DNA of 30,419 bases, from positions 1 through 30,419 of the forward strand of contig MSJI02000803.1 of the NCBI GenBank assembly GCA_001931905.2. Reading direction: 5' to 3'. Source of the DNA: Cladosporium sp. IMV 00045. Lineage: Eukaryota > Ascomycota > Dothideomycetes > Cladosporiales > Cladosporiaceae. Positions 1-9,654 of this stretch are shown piece after piece. Made by a program: the position numbers and the translations under genes. The notes under the pieces were generated by a model. That model saw only the letters and a program-made list of their open reading frames with translations, was not told the DNA's origin and ran no database searches. The first letter of the stretch is position 1; each line of letters starts with the position of its first letter.

Positions 1-1285
1 CAGGGCCAGGTTGAGAGGGACCAGCGTGGCCGTACGGCTGGGCCTGCTGCGGGCCAGCACCGACGTAGGGGGTGCGAGGAGAACCAGCGCCGTAGGCGCC
101 TTGTGGGTGCTGCATGGCAGGCTGGCCTTGCTGGTACGGAGCACCATACTGAGGAGCAGGAGTACGTCCCGGGGCGGGTCCCTGCCTGCCGCGGTACTGA
201 TCCGGGTGACCCATCTGGCCGCCAGCGTGCTGAGGAACGTACGGAACGACTTGCATGCCGCCAGGGACGACACCTTGCGGACCACCGTGGCGAACGGCGT
301 AGGCGGAAGCAGCGGGGCCGCCGAAGCGTTCAGTCAACTGCTCAACAAGCGTGCTGCCGACGTAGTAGGTGGCGATGTGAACAGCGTCCGCGACACCGAG
401 AACGACGAGGGAGCGTTCAGTAGAGAGGGGCAGGCAAGACTCGGAGGCGTTGAGGCGCGCACCAGATGCCTCCTGGATCTCGCGGATTCTGACACCGCTC
501 TTGCCGATGATGGAGCCGATGAGGATGTGGGGGATGAGAAGGCGGAGAGGGTAGGTCTTGGACTGGGGAGTAGACGGCTGCTCAAGGGGCTCCTGGTTAA
601 GGGTGCGGATGATGAGGCCGAAAGCCTATGTATTGTTAGTATGATTGCTATGTTGTACGATTTCAGGATGTCCACATACCTTGGCGACGGCATCGACTAG
701 GCCGCTCACGGTGAGAATACGCTCAACAGCGCCCCTGGAGTACTCGCTGACGGTGCACTTGGCGCCAGCCATGCGACGGATCTGGCTGACATTTTCGCCA
801 CCCTTGCCGATGACAGTGGCAGCTTCAGCGCTGGTGATGATGGCGCGGACGTGGAGCCAACCGGTCTCGTCACGCTGGTCGTACTGCGGAGTCTGCGATG
901 TAGTCTGGGTGTCCTCAGCCGCGCCGGAGGACTGAACGGGCTTGGTCTCGAGGATCTGGTTGGTAGCAGCAGTGCCGTTGGCAGAGACGGGTGCATCTGG
1001 GACGACGGTGTCGCCTTGCTTGTCGGTGGACTCGGCGCCAGTGGAGGCGACAGCTTCTTCAGTGGCCGGGACAGCTGGCTTCTCGTCCTTCTCGGAGTCT
1101 TCCTTGGTTGCGTCACCGGATGTGACGTCGCCGGTCGCACTGGACTCTTGCTCCTGGATGACCTTGTCGAGAGCAGGGCGCTTGGCGTCAGGACCGTCGG
1201 TCGGGCCAGATGGGGAAGAAGGCTCCTCGAGCGGGCGCTTCTGAGACGGTGCGGCGACCTCTTGCGGGGTGTGAGATTCAGCCAT
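1..1285 (-). CDS. KH-domain RNA-binding protein, poly(rC)-binding/Rnc1-Hek2-Pbp2 type (C-terminus beyond window)
   Basis: Exon 1 runs 1285-680 (202 codons). A 54 bp intron at 679-626 (GTATGT...ATAG, phase 0) follows, and exon 2 runs from 625 off the window edge. Residues 1-140 are a hydrophilic Ser/Thr/Glu/Pro-rich leader with a KRP-type basic patch near residue 35. KH1 spans about 142-205 with the GKGG loop at 160-163. KH2 spans about 226-300 with the GKSG loop at 243-246. After KH2 comes a Gly/Pro/Gln/Tyr-rich stretch. In the Rnc1/Hek2/PCBP family a third KH domain follows such a linker, and here it would lie outside the window. Family members bind single-stranded C- or U-rich RNA and control mRNA stability, localisation or telomere silencing. 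The KH fold is certain from both GxxG loops; the exact orthologue (rnc1, HEK2 or PBP2) is an inference. Intron 1 falls inside the end of KH1. Confidence 0.9.
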
Positions 1286-2290
1286 TGCTGTGGTTGTGTT
1301 TTGTAGAGGTTGCGAAAGGGTTGTAGTGTGTTTGGTAAATGCGCGCTGCTTGAATGCGCGCTAGTGGTGCGCTTGCGAAGCTGTCTTGACTTTGCACGTG
1401 AAAGAGTCGCGATGTCAGGGATCGTAGGGTGACGACAGACAGATAGGGCAGGAGGTCGTGTTTGTAGAGAAAGAGAGTTTGTGAGGGGTGCAGTGCTCGA
1501 GAAGTGGAGGGCTGCGGTAGTGGTCGCGAAAGGTGTAGTGCTTTTTTTTTTTTTTCTTTGCAGGGAGAGCTGTGCTTGAGCTGTGCAGCGTGAGACTGCG
1601 GAGCGCTCGAGGGTGGTGATGAGAATGAGGGCGGTTGTGAGAGAGGTGCAGTGAGCGACGAGGTGTGGTTTGTGGGTGTGGTATGAGTGTGCTTTCGCGC
1701 GGGTTTGTTTGTGCGTGTGTAGGTGGGTGTGAGGTGTCGGTGTAGCGTGAAGGCAGGAAGTTTGGCTGTTTTGAAAGATCAAGGAAAAGCTGCGCTGCGC
1801 GTCCTTGCTCTTGATCTTTGCCGCGTACTTAGCCTGCTCGTGCCCACGTCGAGAGCCAGCAGAACGTCGCTGGGTGGAGGTTGAAGCACGGTATAGTACT
1901 GGGGTTGGATGGAGCGATTATGACGAGGAGGATGAGAGGTGTTGCCGGTGCGTGTGTTGTGAGGTGAAGGTAGGTAGGGAGGGTGAGGTTGCGGGAAGGG
2001 ATGATGTTGTAGGTTGATAAAGCCAAGGTCGAGGCGTAGGAAGCTCCTTCCTCGTCAAGTGCGGAGAGATTGCTAGCGCGCGGGTGGCCCCACTAGCGCC
2101 ATGGCCTGAAGGTGGAAGGTTTCACCAACTGCAAGCCACAATAACGCCATATGTGTGATAGGCGAGATAAGTCTATCACATACTTCCAGTTGTTACATGT
2201 ACCCGGTTATGGATCGCTTACCCATGTTGGAACACAGATCCCTGGCATAGCGGCTCGTGAACAATCAATCGGAAAAAGAAAATCAATCAT
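1286..2290. other. Intergenic: leader/promoter side of the KH gene
   Basis: No supported gene lies here. Read on the minus strand, the part nearest the KH gene (about 1286-1800) is CT/CA-rich, as expected for a fungal core promoter and leader. It contains a run of 14 T on the plus strand at 1542-1555. The several short ORFs in this stretch have low-complexity Ser/Thr/His translations and look like composition artefacts. From about 2020 the composition becomes balanced and nothing recognisable is seen until the repeats that begin near 2290. Confidence 0.5.
1542..1555 (+). repeat. Homopolymer run T14 (A14 on the KH-gene strand)
   Basis: Fourteen consecutive T on the plus strand, 257 bp upstream of the KH-protein start codon. 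On the transcribed strand of that gene it reads as a poly(dA) tract. Such tracts in fungal promoters tend to exclude nucleosomes; that role is inferred here. Confidence 0.6.
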
Positions 2291-2625
2291 TCGTCTTCCA
2301 AAAAGACCGTTTCACTAGAAGCTATCTCCAGTAAAACACTCTTCTTTCGAGCTACTACCCTCATCTTCAGAAGTAAATTCTGAGCAAGAAACGCATGAGA
2401 TAGCCATTCAAAGATAGTCTCACTAGAAGCGATCTCTAGTAGTCAACGAGCCATCTCCAGTAGAACACACTTCTCTCAAGCTGCCACCCTCCACCCCAGA
2501 GGTTTGTCTTAACAGGGAAACACACGAGATCAAGACTCTCACTCAAAGCAATCTCTAGCAAAGCACTCTTCTCTCGAGCGACTATCTTCCACTCTAGAAA
2601 TAGATCCGTGAGCCGAGATTCTCAG
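2290..2625 (+). repeat. Degenerate tandem repeat, about 3 units of 108-119 bp (family A, left block)
   Basis: Three related units start at 2313, 2421 and 2540 with CACTAGAAGC, CACTAGAAGC and CACTCAAAGC. Each continues with a version of GATCTCTAGTA, then CACTCTTCTCTCGAGCGACTA, a CTTCCACTCTAGAA-like element and, in the first two, an ACGAGAT-like element. Spacings are 108 and 119 bp. The units differ by substitutions and small indels, so the array is old. The block lies between the 3' end of the GH5 gene and the far upstream side of the KH gene. A second block with the same sequence elements sits inverted at 5455-5645. Confidence 0.7.
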
Positions 2626-2747
2626 GAGGCGCGTGGCGATGAATGCAATTACTCTTTTATCTTCGTTACAATGCCTGACAAAGAAGGAAACCTATTGATA
2701 CCGTCCGAAACCCAAAAGTTATCTAATCTCTCTCCCTCACAACCACC

Positions 2748-5051
2748 TCACATAACAGCACACTGCTTCCCCATCTCCAAATACTGCTTCAAGTATCCAT
2801 CATTATCATCATGTTCCTGCCCAACCTGCCCCGCGCCCCTCTGCCTCCTCACCCCCCTTACCGTGACCTTCTGCTCCCCCTCGCCATGCCACCACCTCAT
2901 AACCTGCTGCTCGGCGCCATCGATCCCCTCCGTCTCGCGTAAGCCAACCGTGAATTTCCCCCCGCTGACTTCGACGTGCATCTGCTGCGTGGGGAAGTGG
3001 AAGTTGGGCAGGAAAATCTCCGTCGGATAGTCTTGCGGCGTGGGCGAGGGGGATGTCAGCGTGAGCGTGTAGAGGGAGGATTTCAGGTCGAAGGCGTTGG
3101 AGGTCACGTCGCCGTGCGTGGCGATGGGGTAGGGGCGGATGAAAGCCTCGGCGGCGCGGTAGCCGGCGGAGTCGCTGGCGGCGGAGGCGGCGGCTGAGGA
3201 GGGCGGGTTCATGGAGTCGACGGAGAGGGTTTTCTTGAGGTTGTTGGGGTCGACAGGTTGTTGGGACGATGACCTAGGATCGTTTGCGACTTCCTGCTCG
3301 TCGCTGAGATCGCCGGTCGTCATGGCCTTGGGCGATGTGGGGATTTGCTTGTCTTCGGCGCAGTAGATGCTGAGATCCTCGCCGTTCCAGTTGTCGCCCC
3401 AGCGGTGGCTGTTGCTTGCGGTATATAGCCACCAAGTCATGCCGTTAGCTTTGCTAGCCTCGACTGCGTAATGATTGGCGTCGACGGCAAGAGACTGTGA
3501 AAAGTAGTTGCCACTCTCGTAGGCATGCTTGTCGTCCATGTCATATGGAATACCAATCTCGGTGAAGATGCACGGATGCTCGCCCATGTAGTCGAGTCCC
3601 TCCTGGCGAATAGCAGAGAGCTGGTCGCGGAAACAGTTGCGAACTGCAGTCTCACCCAGCTTGAGCGCAAGCGCTGGAGTGGCGTAGCGACCGCGAAGTA
3701 CACCCAATACGTCGACGTTCCAGTATCTGTTCCATTTCTTCGTGATCAAAGTGATGCCGTCGTAAAAGTGAGATGCAAAGACAAGGTTAGGATCATCGTC
3801 CTTGGTTCCCTTGATCTTAGGGGGGATCTCGAAGGGACAAGGTTGCATGAGCATGATCGCATCGGACCAGACACCGCGGATCGCCTTCTTGTATCGTCGG
3901 TAATGGTCCATGAAGTAGTTGTTGATGTAAACCTGTTCGTCAATCGTCTCACCCGTGCTAGGGTGCTTCAAGAAGTACTGTGGCTTGAGCAACTCCTCGG
4001 TGCTCGGGTCCCAGACACCATGCTGCGCCCAAATGTCTTCACCCAGCTTCCAGCTGTCTGCTCGCTTCCAGCCATACTTGGAATCGTCCCAAGTCTCGGG
4101 GTCTAGCCAAGCGGTCACACCTTTGGGGTCGATCAGCTCGGTGCCGCTCTTGTAGGGTCCTAGGTTGCCGAAATCCCAAGTCGGCACTTCTACAGGTTTG
4201 CCAGAACCGGTGAGCATAGACTGGAAAGCGGTGGGTGTAGTGCCCTTCTTCAATCTTTGCTCGGCGGGAACTTCGCCGAGGTCTGGGTGGCCAATCATGC
4301 CCTTGTTCGGCTCGTTGATAGTCTCGTATCCGATCACGACGTCGCCTTCCAAATCACCAGCTTCGTGTATCCTCTGAGCCAAGTGTTTACAAGCAGCAAC
4401 ATAGTGGTCCTGGAGGTAGTCCTGAATGTTCACGCCGTCAATGACACACTTTGGTGCAAAGTCTTTGCCCGCGAAGAACATTGTGAATATCGCCTGACAA
4501 GCCAATCTGGTGTAGTTGGTAGCCCAGATCATCTTTGGGAATTGAGCCGGGTCATCCCAAGTATTTTGCACGAGAGATGACTGGCCGGCCTTGAGCTTCT
4601 GCGGGTCGAGACCGCAAGCATATACAGTCCACATGGGAGCTCCAGAGCCGCCGGTGAATCGCGACCAGACGTCCTGATGGGGGTCCATGAAGACATAGAA
4701 TCCGTAGCCCTTGGCTATACGCAGAATCTTGATAGTGTGTTCGATATATTCCTCGTCGTACTTGCCCGGACCAGCATGCTCCAGAGCCTCCCAAGTGAAG
4801 AGGTAGCGGATGGTGTTGTAACCGAATCGCTTTAAGCGCGAGAAGTGGATGTGTGCCTCGTCGGTGCTGAAGGGTCTGTCGACGAAAGAGACGGTGTCGC
4901 CTTCAAAGAAACCGTCCTTCCTATGAGAAGGCATGTCGGGGTGCGCAGGGAGCTTGGTATCACCGGAGACGTTGATGCCATGGAGGGAGATTTCGCGATT
5001 CTGAGGGTCGCGGAAGGTTGCGCCCTCGACACGGATGCGTACAGGAGCCAT
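2748..5051 (-). CDS. EGH1: GH5 beta-glucosidase, Egh1/EGCrP2 (Sgl1) type, acting on steryl glucosides
   Basis: A single exon of 767 residues when started at the ATG at 5051 (protein start MAPVRIRVEG). An in-frame ATG 20 codons upstream (5111) is less likely, because the family normally begins at this MAP motif. The (beta/alpha)8 domain shows LHGINVSGD near residue 33, FMDPHQDVWSR near 121-131, and the YETINEPN strand with catalytic acid/base Glu at about 247. HFYDGIT follows near 428, and the FTEIGIPYD strand carries the nucleophile Glu at about 498. WWLYTASNSHRWGDNWNGED closes the barrel. A Ser/Pro-rich linker and a C-terminal beta domain (AFIRPYPIATHG onward) follow. Known relatives (yeast EGH1, Cryptococcus EGCrP2/Sgl1) hydrolyse ergosterol beta-glucoside, and a related fungal enzyme acts on glucosylceramide. 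There is no signal peptide, as expected for this intracellular clade. It is divergently arranged with the DnaJ gene. Confidence 0.92.
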   Translation of the reverse strand: MAPVRIRVEGATFRDPQNREISLHGINVSGDTKLPAHPDMPSHRKDGFFEGDTVSFVDRPFSTDEAHIHFSRLKRFGYNTIRYLFTWEALEHAGPGKYDEEYIEHTIKILRIAKGYGFYVFMDPHQDVWSRFTGGSGAPMWTVYACGLDPQKLKAGQSSLVQNTWDDPAQFPKMIWATNYTRLACQAIFTMFFAGKDFAPKCVIDGVNIQDYLQDHYVAACKHLAQRIHEAGDLEGDVVIGYETINEPNKGMIGHPDLGEVPAEQRLKKGTTPTAFQSMLTGSGKPVEVPTWDFGNLGPYKSGTELIDPKGVTAWLDPETWDDSKYGWKRADSWKLGEDIWAQHGVWDPSTEELLKPQYFLKHPSTGETIDEQVYINNYFMDHYRRYKKAIRGVWSDAIMLMQPCPFEIPPKIKGTKDDDPNLVFASHFYDGITLITKKWNRYWNVDVLGVLRGRYATPALALKLGETAVRNCFRDQLSAIRQEGLDYMGEHPCIFTEIGIPYDMDDKHAYESGNYFSQSLAVDANHYAVEASKANGMTWWLYTASNSHRWGDNWNGEDLSIYCAEDKQIPTSPKAMTTGDLSDEQEVANDPRSSSQQPVDPNNLKKTLSVDSMNPPSSAAASAASDSAGYRAAEAFIRPYPIATHGDVTSNAFDLKSSLYTLTLTSPSPTPQDYPTEIFLPNFHFPTQQMHVEVSGGKFTVGLRETEGIDGAEQQVMRWWHGEGEQKVTVRGVRRQRGAGQVGQEHDDNDGYLKQYLEMGKQCAVM

Positions 5052-5854
5052 GGTGTGTATGACTTTGCACCGAAAAGGCGCAGAGGGACGAAAGTGTTGG
5101 GGCTGGCTCAAGAAAGTGGTATGGGAGTGGTGTGTGAAGGAGTCGCAGGGCGCATGTGATGCGAAAGCCGACCCCCAATCTCGCTCGTATGATCACTCGG
5201 GCGGTGGAGAGCAGTCCGTGGGGGAATGGCTAGGTTTATTCACAAAGAATGAGAGAATGCGATTAGATGCAGGACAGGATAGCAGCAACAGTAGTGATAG
5301 TGAGTTATGCACTTCAAGGGACCATTACATGTACATGTATCTTGGTGCCGCGACGTTTTGGCCACGCATTATCAGACGTCATTGAAGAAGCGCCAACAGC
5401 CAAGTTGGAAGTCAGTGAAGGAGGCTCAGCCTCGGTCGAGCTAACCACGCGCCTGCCAAAGATCCCAGCTCACTACTACCTAGGTCTATTCGTACTATTA
5501 GAGCTGAGGATAGCAGCTTAAGAAAAGAGTATCCTACGAGAGATATCCCTGAATGTTCGAGAGCTATCTCACGTTTTTGCCTATTAATGTATACCTCTAG
5601 AGTAGAAGATAGTAGCTCGAGTGAGACGTTCATTTTGGAAGGCGCGTGCCAACCTTGTTGGAATCTGGGGGGCCAGATGGCCAAATGCCTGGAATGGTCT
5701 AGCCGAGTCCCTTGTGCCAGCGAGTAGTAGTACATCAACAACAATAATAATACCACCTTTCCTCCCCACCCTCACTTCTTCACTTGCCATCTGTTGTTCT
5801 CCCCCTCTCTCTGTGACTTCAGTACACATACACATTGGGAGACCGACTCTCATC
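5052..5854. promoter_or_regulatory. Shared divergent promoter region of the GH5 and DnaJ genes
   Basis: About 800 bp separate the two divergent start codons, and no gene is supported between them. The stretch holds a 12 bp palindrome (ACATGTACATGT) at 5327-5338, an inverted block of repeat family A at 5455-5645, and a pyrimidine-rich leader (about 5750-5815) just before the DnaJ ATG. Regulation of either gene by these elements is inferred only from position. Confidence 0.5.
5455..5645 (-). repeat. Family A repeat, right block, inverted relative to 2290-2625
   Basis: Read on the minus strand, this block starts with CTTCCAAAATGAACGTCTCAC, close to CTTCCAAAAAGACCGTTTCAC at 2297-2317. It then shows CTCGAGCTACTATCTTCTACTCTAG, an ACGTGAGATAGC element, GATATCTCTCGTAG and CTCTTTTCTTAAGCTGCTATCC. 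The same ordered elements occur in the left block. The two blocks flank the GH5 gene as imperfect inverted repeats about 2.8 kb apart. The similarity was found by eye. Confidence 0.6.
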
Positions 5855-7465
5855 ATGATCCTCCGATCTTCACTCCTGGCATTGGGCGCCATCTGCCTAA
5901 CAGGCCCGCATCTCGCCCTCGCCCTCTCAGCCTCAGATATACCCGCCGACACGCCCGTGTCGCAACTCATCTCCTCCGCCAAAGTGAACCTGGCCCAAGG
6001 GAACCCTCAAGACGCCCTGACCTACTTCGACGCCGCCATCCAGAAGGACCCATCAAACTACCTGACAGTCTTCCAGCGCGGCGCCGCTTACCTGTCCATT
6101 GGCCGCAATGCGCAGGCGACCCGCGACTTCGACCATGTGCTCGTGCTCAAACCCGGCTTTGAGGGCGCATTGATGCAGCGCGCCAAATTGAGAGCGCGCG
6201 CGGCAGACTGGGACGCCGCGAGGCAGGATTACATCGCCGCGCACAAGCAGGATGGTCAGGAATTGGCAGACCTGGCTGAAGCGGAGGGAGCAGCCAAATT
6301 GGCCGCGGATGCAGAGAAGGCGCAAGATTGGGAAGAGTGCGTGTCACAGTCCGGTACAGCCATCGCAGTGGCATCCGGCGCCTTGGATCTGCGACAACGG
6401 AGAGCGAGATGTCGCTTTGAGAAGGGCGACATCATGGAGGGCGTGTCAGATTTGAACCACCTCCTGCAGATCAACACGGGCAACACAGAACCGTCTCTGC
6501 AAATCTCCGCCATGACATTCTACTCCCTCGCCGAGACGGAGAAAGGCATCACCGCAATCAGCAAATGCCTCCACAACGACCCCGACCACAAAGCATGCGC
6601 GAAGCTCCGTAAATCCGAAAAAGCCATCGAGCGCACCCTCAAGAAATTCAACCAAGCCTTCGAAAAGCGACAATTCGCCAGCGCCGTGAAACTCCTCGTC
6701 CCTCAATCCGACGACCACGGCCTCCTGCAAGAAATCAAAGACGACATCGCGACCTGGCGGGAGGCAGGCTACATCCACCGGACCGCCCCTGACGGCCTCT
6801 ACGGCCACCTCATCGAACGAACCTGCGAAGCCTACACGGAGATGAACAACCTCAAAAAAGCGCAAACCTACTGCAGCGAAGCACTAACCTTCAACCCAAC
6901 CTCCCTCCCCGCCCTCCTCAACAAAGCGCAACAAGAACTCGACGCCGACGACTTCGAGCCCGCGATCAGCACCCTCAACACCGCCAAAGAACACCACGGC
7001 AACACGCCCAAGATCCAAGAATTCCTGCAGAAAGCCCACACGCTCCTCAAGCGCAGCAAGCAAAAAGACTACTACAAAGTCCTTGGCGTGCCGCGCGACA
7101 GCGACGAGCGACAGATCAAGCGCGCCTTCCGCAAATTGACCGTGCAGCACCACCCTGACAAGGCGAGGCAGAACGGCGTGACCGAGGAGGAAGCGGCCAA
7201 GCAGATGGCGGCGATCAATGAGGCGTATGAGGTTCTGAGCGATCCGGAGTTGAGGGAGCGGTTCGATCGCGGTGACGACCCGAATGATCCTACAAGTGGT
7301 CATGGAGGGCATCCGTTCCAGGGCTCGCCGTTTGGTGGAGGAGGAGGTGGAGGGCAGAGATTCTTCTTCCAGCAGGGTGGTGGTGGAGGTGGCGGGTTCA
7401 AGTTCCAGGGCGGCGGCTTTCCTGGTGGTGGCGGTGGAGGGTTCCCGGGTGGGTTCCCGTTTTAA
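5855..7465 (+). CDS. ER TPR-DnaJ co-chaperone, P58IPK/DNAJC3-like
   Basis: A single exon of 536 residues starting at the ATG at 5855. The frame stays open upstream, but that ATG begins a good signal peptide (about residues 1-25, with hydrophobic core LLALGAICLTGPHLALAL). Tetratricopeptide-type helical repeats fill about residues 35-395; the first pairs are easily seen (AKVNLAQGNPQDALTYFDAA, YLSIGRNAQATRDFDHVL). A J domain occupies about 405-472, starting at KDYYKVLGV, with its HPD tripeptide at 433-435. The last 60 residues are Gly/Phe-rich (GGGGGG runs) and end in FPGGFPF with no KDEL-type signal. This architecture matches P58IPK/DNAJC3, a luminal ER protein that holds unfolded clients and stimulates the Hsp70 BiP/Kar2. 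Membership of the family is firm; a role in the unfolded-protein response here is inferred. Confidence 0.92.
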   Translation: MILRSSLLALGAICLTGPHLALALSASDIPADTPVSQLISSAKVNLAQGNPQDALTYFDAAIQKDPSNYLTVFQRGAAYLSIGRNAQATRDFDHVLVLKPGFEGALMQRAKLRARAADWDAARQDYIAAHKQDGQELADLAEAEGAAKLAADAEKAQDWEECVSQSGTAIAVASGALDLRQRRARCRFEKGDIMEGVSDLNHLLQINTGNTEPSLQISAMTFYSLAETEKGITAISKCLHNDPDHKACAKLRKSEKAIERTLKKFNQAFEKRQFASAVKLLVPQSDDHGLLQEIKDDIATWREAGYIHRTAPDGLYGHLIERTCEAYTEMNNLKKAQTYCSEALTFNPTSLPALLNKAQQELDADDFEPAISTLNTAKEHHGNTPKIQEFLQKAHTLLKRSKQKDYYKVLGVPRDSDERQIKRAFRKLTVQHHPDKARQNGVTEEEAAKQMAAINEAYEVLSDPELRERFDRGDDPNDPTSGHGGHPFQGSPFGGGGGGGQRFFFQQGGGGGGGFKFQGGGFPGGGGGGFPGGFPF

Positions 7466-8102
7466 GGAAGTGTATGTTAGGACTTTTGGGAGTTTCAGAT
7501 CTGCATTTTTGGGATGGCGTTTGGGGACAAGAGGACTCTTGTTAGCATTATCTTTACAATTCAGCAGTTGAGCACACGTGCACGTGGTTCTTCCGATTTA
7601 TCTATTGACCATCTCCATGCACACTGCCGAGACTATCTTTCTTTTCCAAAACTCTCCACGGTATCACTCGCCTCGCAATCTCCAGACCACACGTGCTACT
7701 ACCATCAGCCTCCGTACACTGATGGAAACTGAACAATCCCCCAGAGACCATCTAATCACAGGCCAACCATCTCCGTATCATGAAAGCTGATACCATCGGC
7801 ACCAGTGCACGAGGAAAGCCTTATATCACTGCGATCGATGATCCCAAGCGATTGCATCTCCGAAGTATCTATGCTAGTATCATCCACTTTCGCATACTGA
7901 GAAGCGTACTGGCCACCGAGGGCAGCGTTCGAAACCCCCCAGGATACCTTATCTGAATCAAGTAAACTCGCAGTCTCTCCGCGCCGCGTATGCTGGGACG
8001 TTACCATCAGCGTCCATATACCAGAATCCATCAGACCACAGAGAGAGCGGCGCAAGCGCTCTCGATCAATCTCAACCTTCGGCAGCTTGACCCTTCGCTC
8101 AG
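7466..8102. other. Intergenic 3' of the DnaJ gene, possibly with 5' exons of the next gene
   Basis: The 3' flank of the DnaJ gene occupies the first few hundred bases. From about 7780 onward both strands contain short open frames: a 58-codon ATG ORF on plus at 7780-7956, and a stop-free minus frame from about 8200 down to 7756. Neither gives a recognisable protein. A GTATGC donor-like site at 7988 could pair with the CTCAAC branch and GCTCAG acceptor just before 8103, which would put a 5' exon of the following gene here. Confidence 0.35.
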
Positions 8103-8859
8103 AGACCGCCTTCTCGTCAACAACCTCTCTCTCTTTGTAAGCTGCTCGACTCCCACCGCAAGGTAGACTCCACGCAGTACGAGAAGGCTTGGCTTGAAGT
8201 CAAGGTCCGTAATCTGAGTTTGTTCCTCATAATTTCCAATCTCTAACCCGCTTTCCAGGAACCGTGGCCAAGTGTCTTTGATCGTATTGATGACGGTACA
8301 GCGTTTTACAACGTCATGGCCGCTCTACGAGGCTCCAAAAGTGAGCTGCCTTATAATCGGCTCCGCCTCTTTTTTGTCTTGGTCGATGAAATATCTAAGG
8401 ATACTCGGGGTGAGGGATGCTGGTCATTCTAGCAAGATCGCCTCTCAGGTACTCAACAGTACATGTATCGCACTGTGAATTGGCAACCTTAACCCTCCCA
8501 ATAAACCAACTGCAATACCATCCTCGTCAATGGCAGCGCTGTGCCAAGCTTTTGCCAGATGTCACAGGAAGCTTATCGATCTCTTGGAACACAAGGTCTC
8601 TACTCTGAAGGATACTCAAGGCGGAGGCGGTTCAACAGCCGGTTCTATCATTGAACTATGGAACAGGTACGGCAGTGCCATTGACAACGACTCGGCCAAG
8701 CTTTACGCCATGGGAGTCCACAGATACAATGTCAATGCTGTTGCTAGCATTGCAGACGACCTGAAGAGCGAGATGGAGGATCAAGAACGCTACTGGACCG
8801 GACTTGCTGAAGAGGTCAAGGAGGGCACGGAGGCGTTTGAGGAGGAAGAGGAATCATGA
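8103..8859 (+). CDS. Unrecognised helical protein, multi-exon; 5' end not resolved (could be a decayed gene)
   Basis: The best-supported pieces are three exons: to 8204 (start uncertain, perhaps 8103), 8259-8340, and 8537-8859 ending in TGA. The 8205-8258 intron is exactly 54 bp, with a CTAAC branch point and TTTCCAG acceptor, like the verified introns nearby. Its donor GTCCGT is weak. The 8341-8536 intron has a GTGAGC donor and a GGCAG acceptor, and it keeps frame. The product is alpha-helical and charged (YEKAWLEVKEPWPSVFDRID, then DDGTAFYNVM; later SIIELWNRYGSAIDNDSAKL) and ends in an acidic EEEEES tail. The DGTAFYN segment loosely recalls the V-shaped domain of BRO1/ALIX/PalA proteins, but this is weak and I do not assign the family. 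No start codon can be chosen with confidence. A frameshifted or truncated relic is a real alternative. Confidence 0.42.
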
Positions 8860-8904
8860 GTAATGAGTAGGTAGCTGGCGGCATACTTTACGTGTCTCCA
8901 AGAT

Positions 8905-9545
8905 CTTCATGTACATATCGTCGACCTCGAAACCCGATATTAGGACAGAGGCTATTGAGATAGCTGCTCTGAGAAATGACTTTCTCGGTAATGGCCAGTG
9001 CAACTATCATCGAATTCAGACTGCCCAAAGAAGAAGTGGTGTCATTGAGATACATACATCGAAAGGAATGATCACAAAATCCAAAACAAGCTCTTTCCTT
9101 CTACTTTCCAAACCTCGATGCATATATCCTCGTCTCCAGTCTATCAAGTTGACCCAACGCTATAGCAAAACAAAAGACTCACCTTCCGAGAAACGGTTTC
9201 TCCCTATCCCAAAACACCCACTCTCCGCGATCTCTGTGCAAATACCTTCGTCTCTGGTAATCAAGTTACGCTACAGACCACTGAGATACTCGTCGAAACT
9301 GTCGTCTCCCAATTACCTTCATTCTCGGTGCCCTTCGAGCTCTTATCATGCTATCTCGTTTATCGAAACCCTCTCCTACCACTGAGATACCCCCTCCCTA
9401 ACCTTCCTCTCTCTGTAGCCGTCATGCACTTACCATCCCCTCCTTTCCAGCAGAATCGCTTCCTTCCACTGAGAGATACAATCGAAAATCCGAAAAGGAA
9501 CATGGTCTCAATCAAAGCGTTCAGAAAATCCATGGAGTGAGGCAT
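8905..9545 (+). repeat. Degenerate repeat region with recurring CACTGAGATAC motif (family B)
   Basis: CATTGAGATAC at 9043, CACTGAGATAC at 9279 and 9380, and CACTGAGAGATAC at 9468 recur with spacings of 236, 101 and 88 bp. Two of them are followed shortly by a TCGAAA element. A second shared segment, CCTCGTCTCCAG...TATCAAGTT...ACGCTATAGC at 9128-9165, resembles CCTTCGTCTCTGG...AATCAAGTT...ACGCTACAGA at 9245-9276, about 117 bp apart. The stretch reads as an old, strongly diverged tandem array. The open frames through it are low-complexity Ser/Pro/Leu and not credible proteins. Confidence 0.5.
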
Positions 9546-9654
9546 GTATGTCGGATACTATTGACCTTCTGGTCGGGCACTCAAACTTTGAAATGTTTCG
9601 TTTTCCCCATCGCAGTAATCTAACAAGAACCAGGCGAATAGTATATTCCTAAAT

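Noticed and set aside
706..1782. 358-codon minus-strand frame overlapping the KH gene and its upstream region
   Set aside because: Low-complexity Ser/Thr/His/Pro translation out of frame with the KH domains; the KH frame from 1285 explains the coding signal.
5051..5111. Upstream in-frame ATG of the GH5 gene (20 extra residues)
   Set aside because: The family start motif MAPxRIRxxG follows at 5051, and the upstream segment shows no conserved or targeting feature.
9360..9545. Open frames on both strands of the repeat region near 9.4 kb
   Set aside because: Low-complexity translations across degenerate repeats, with no splice or start support.
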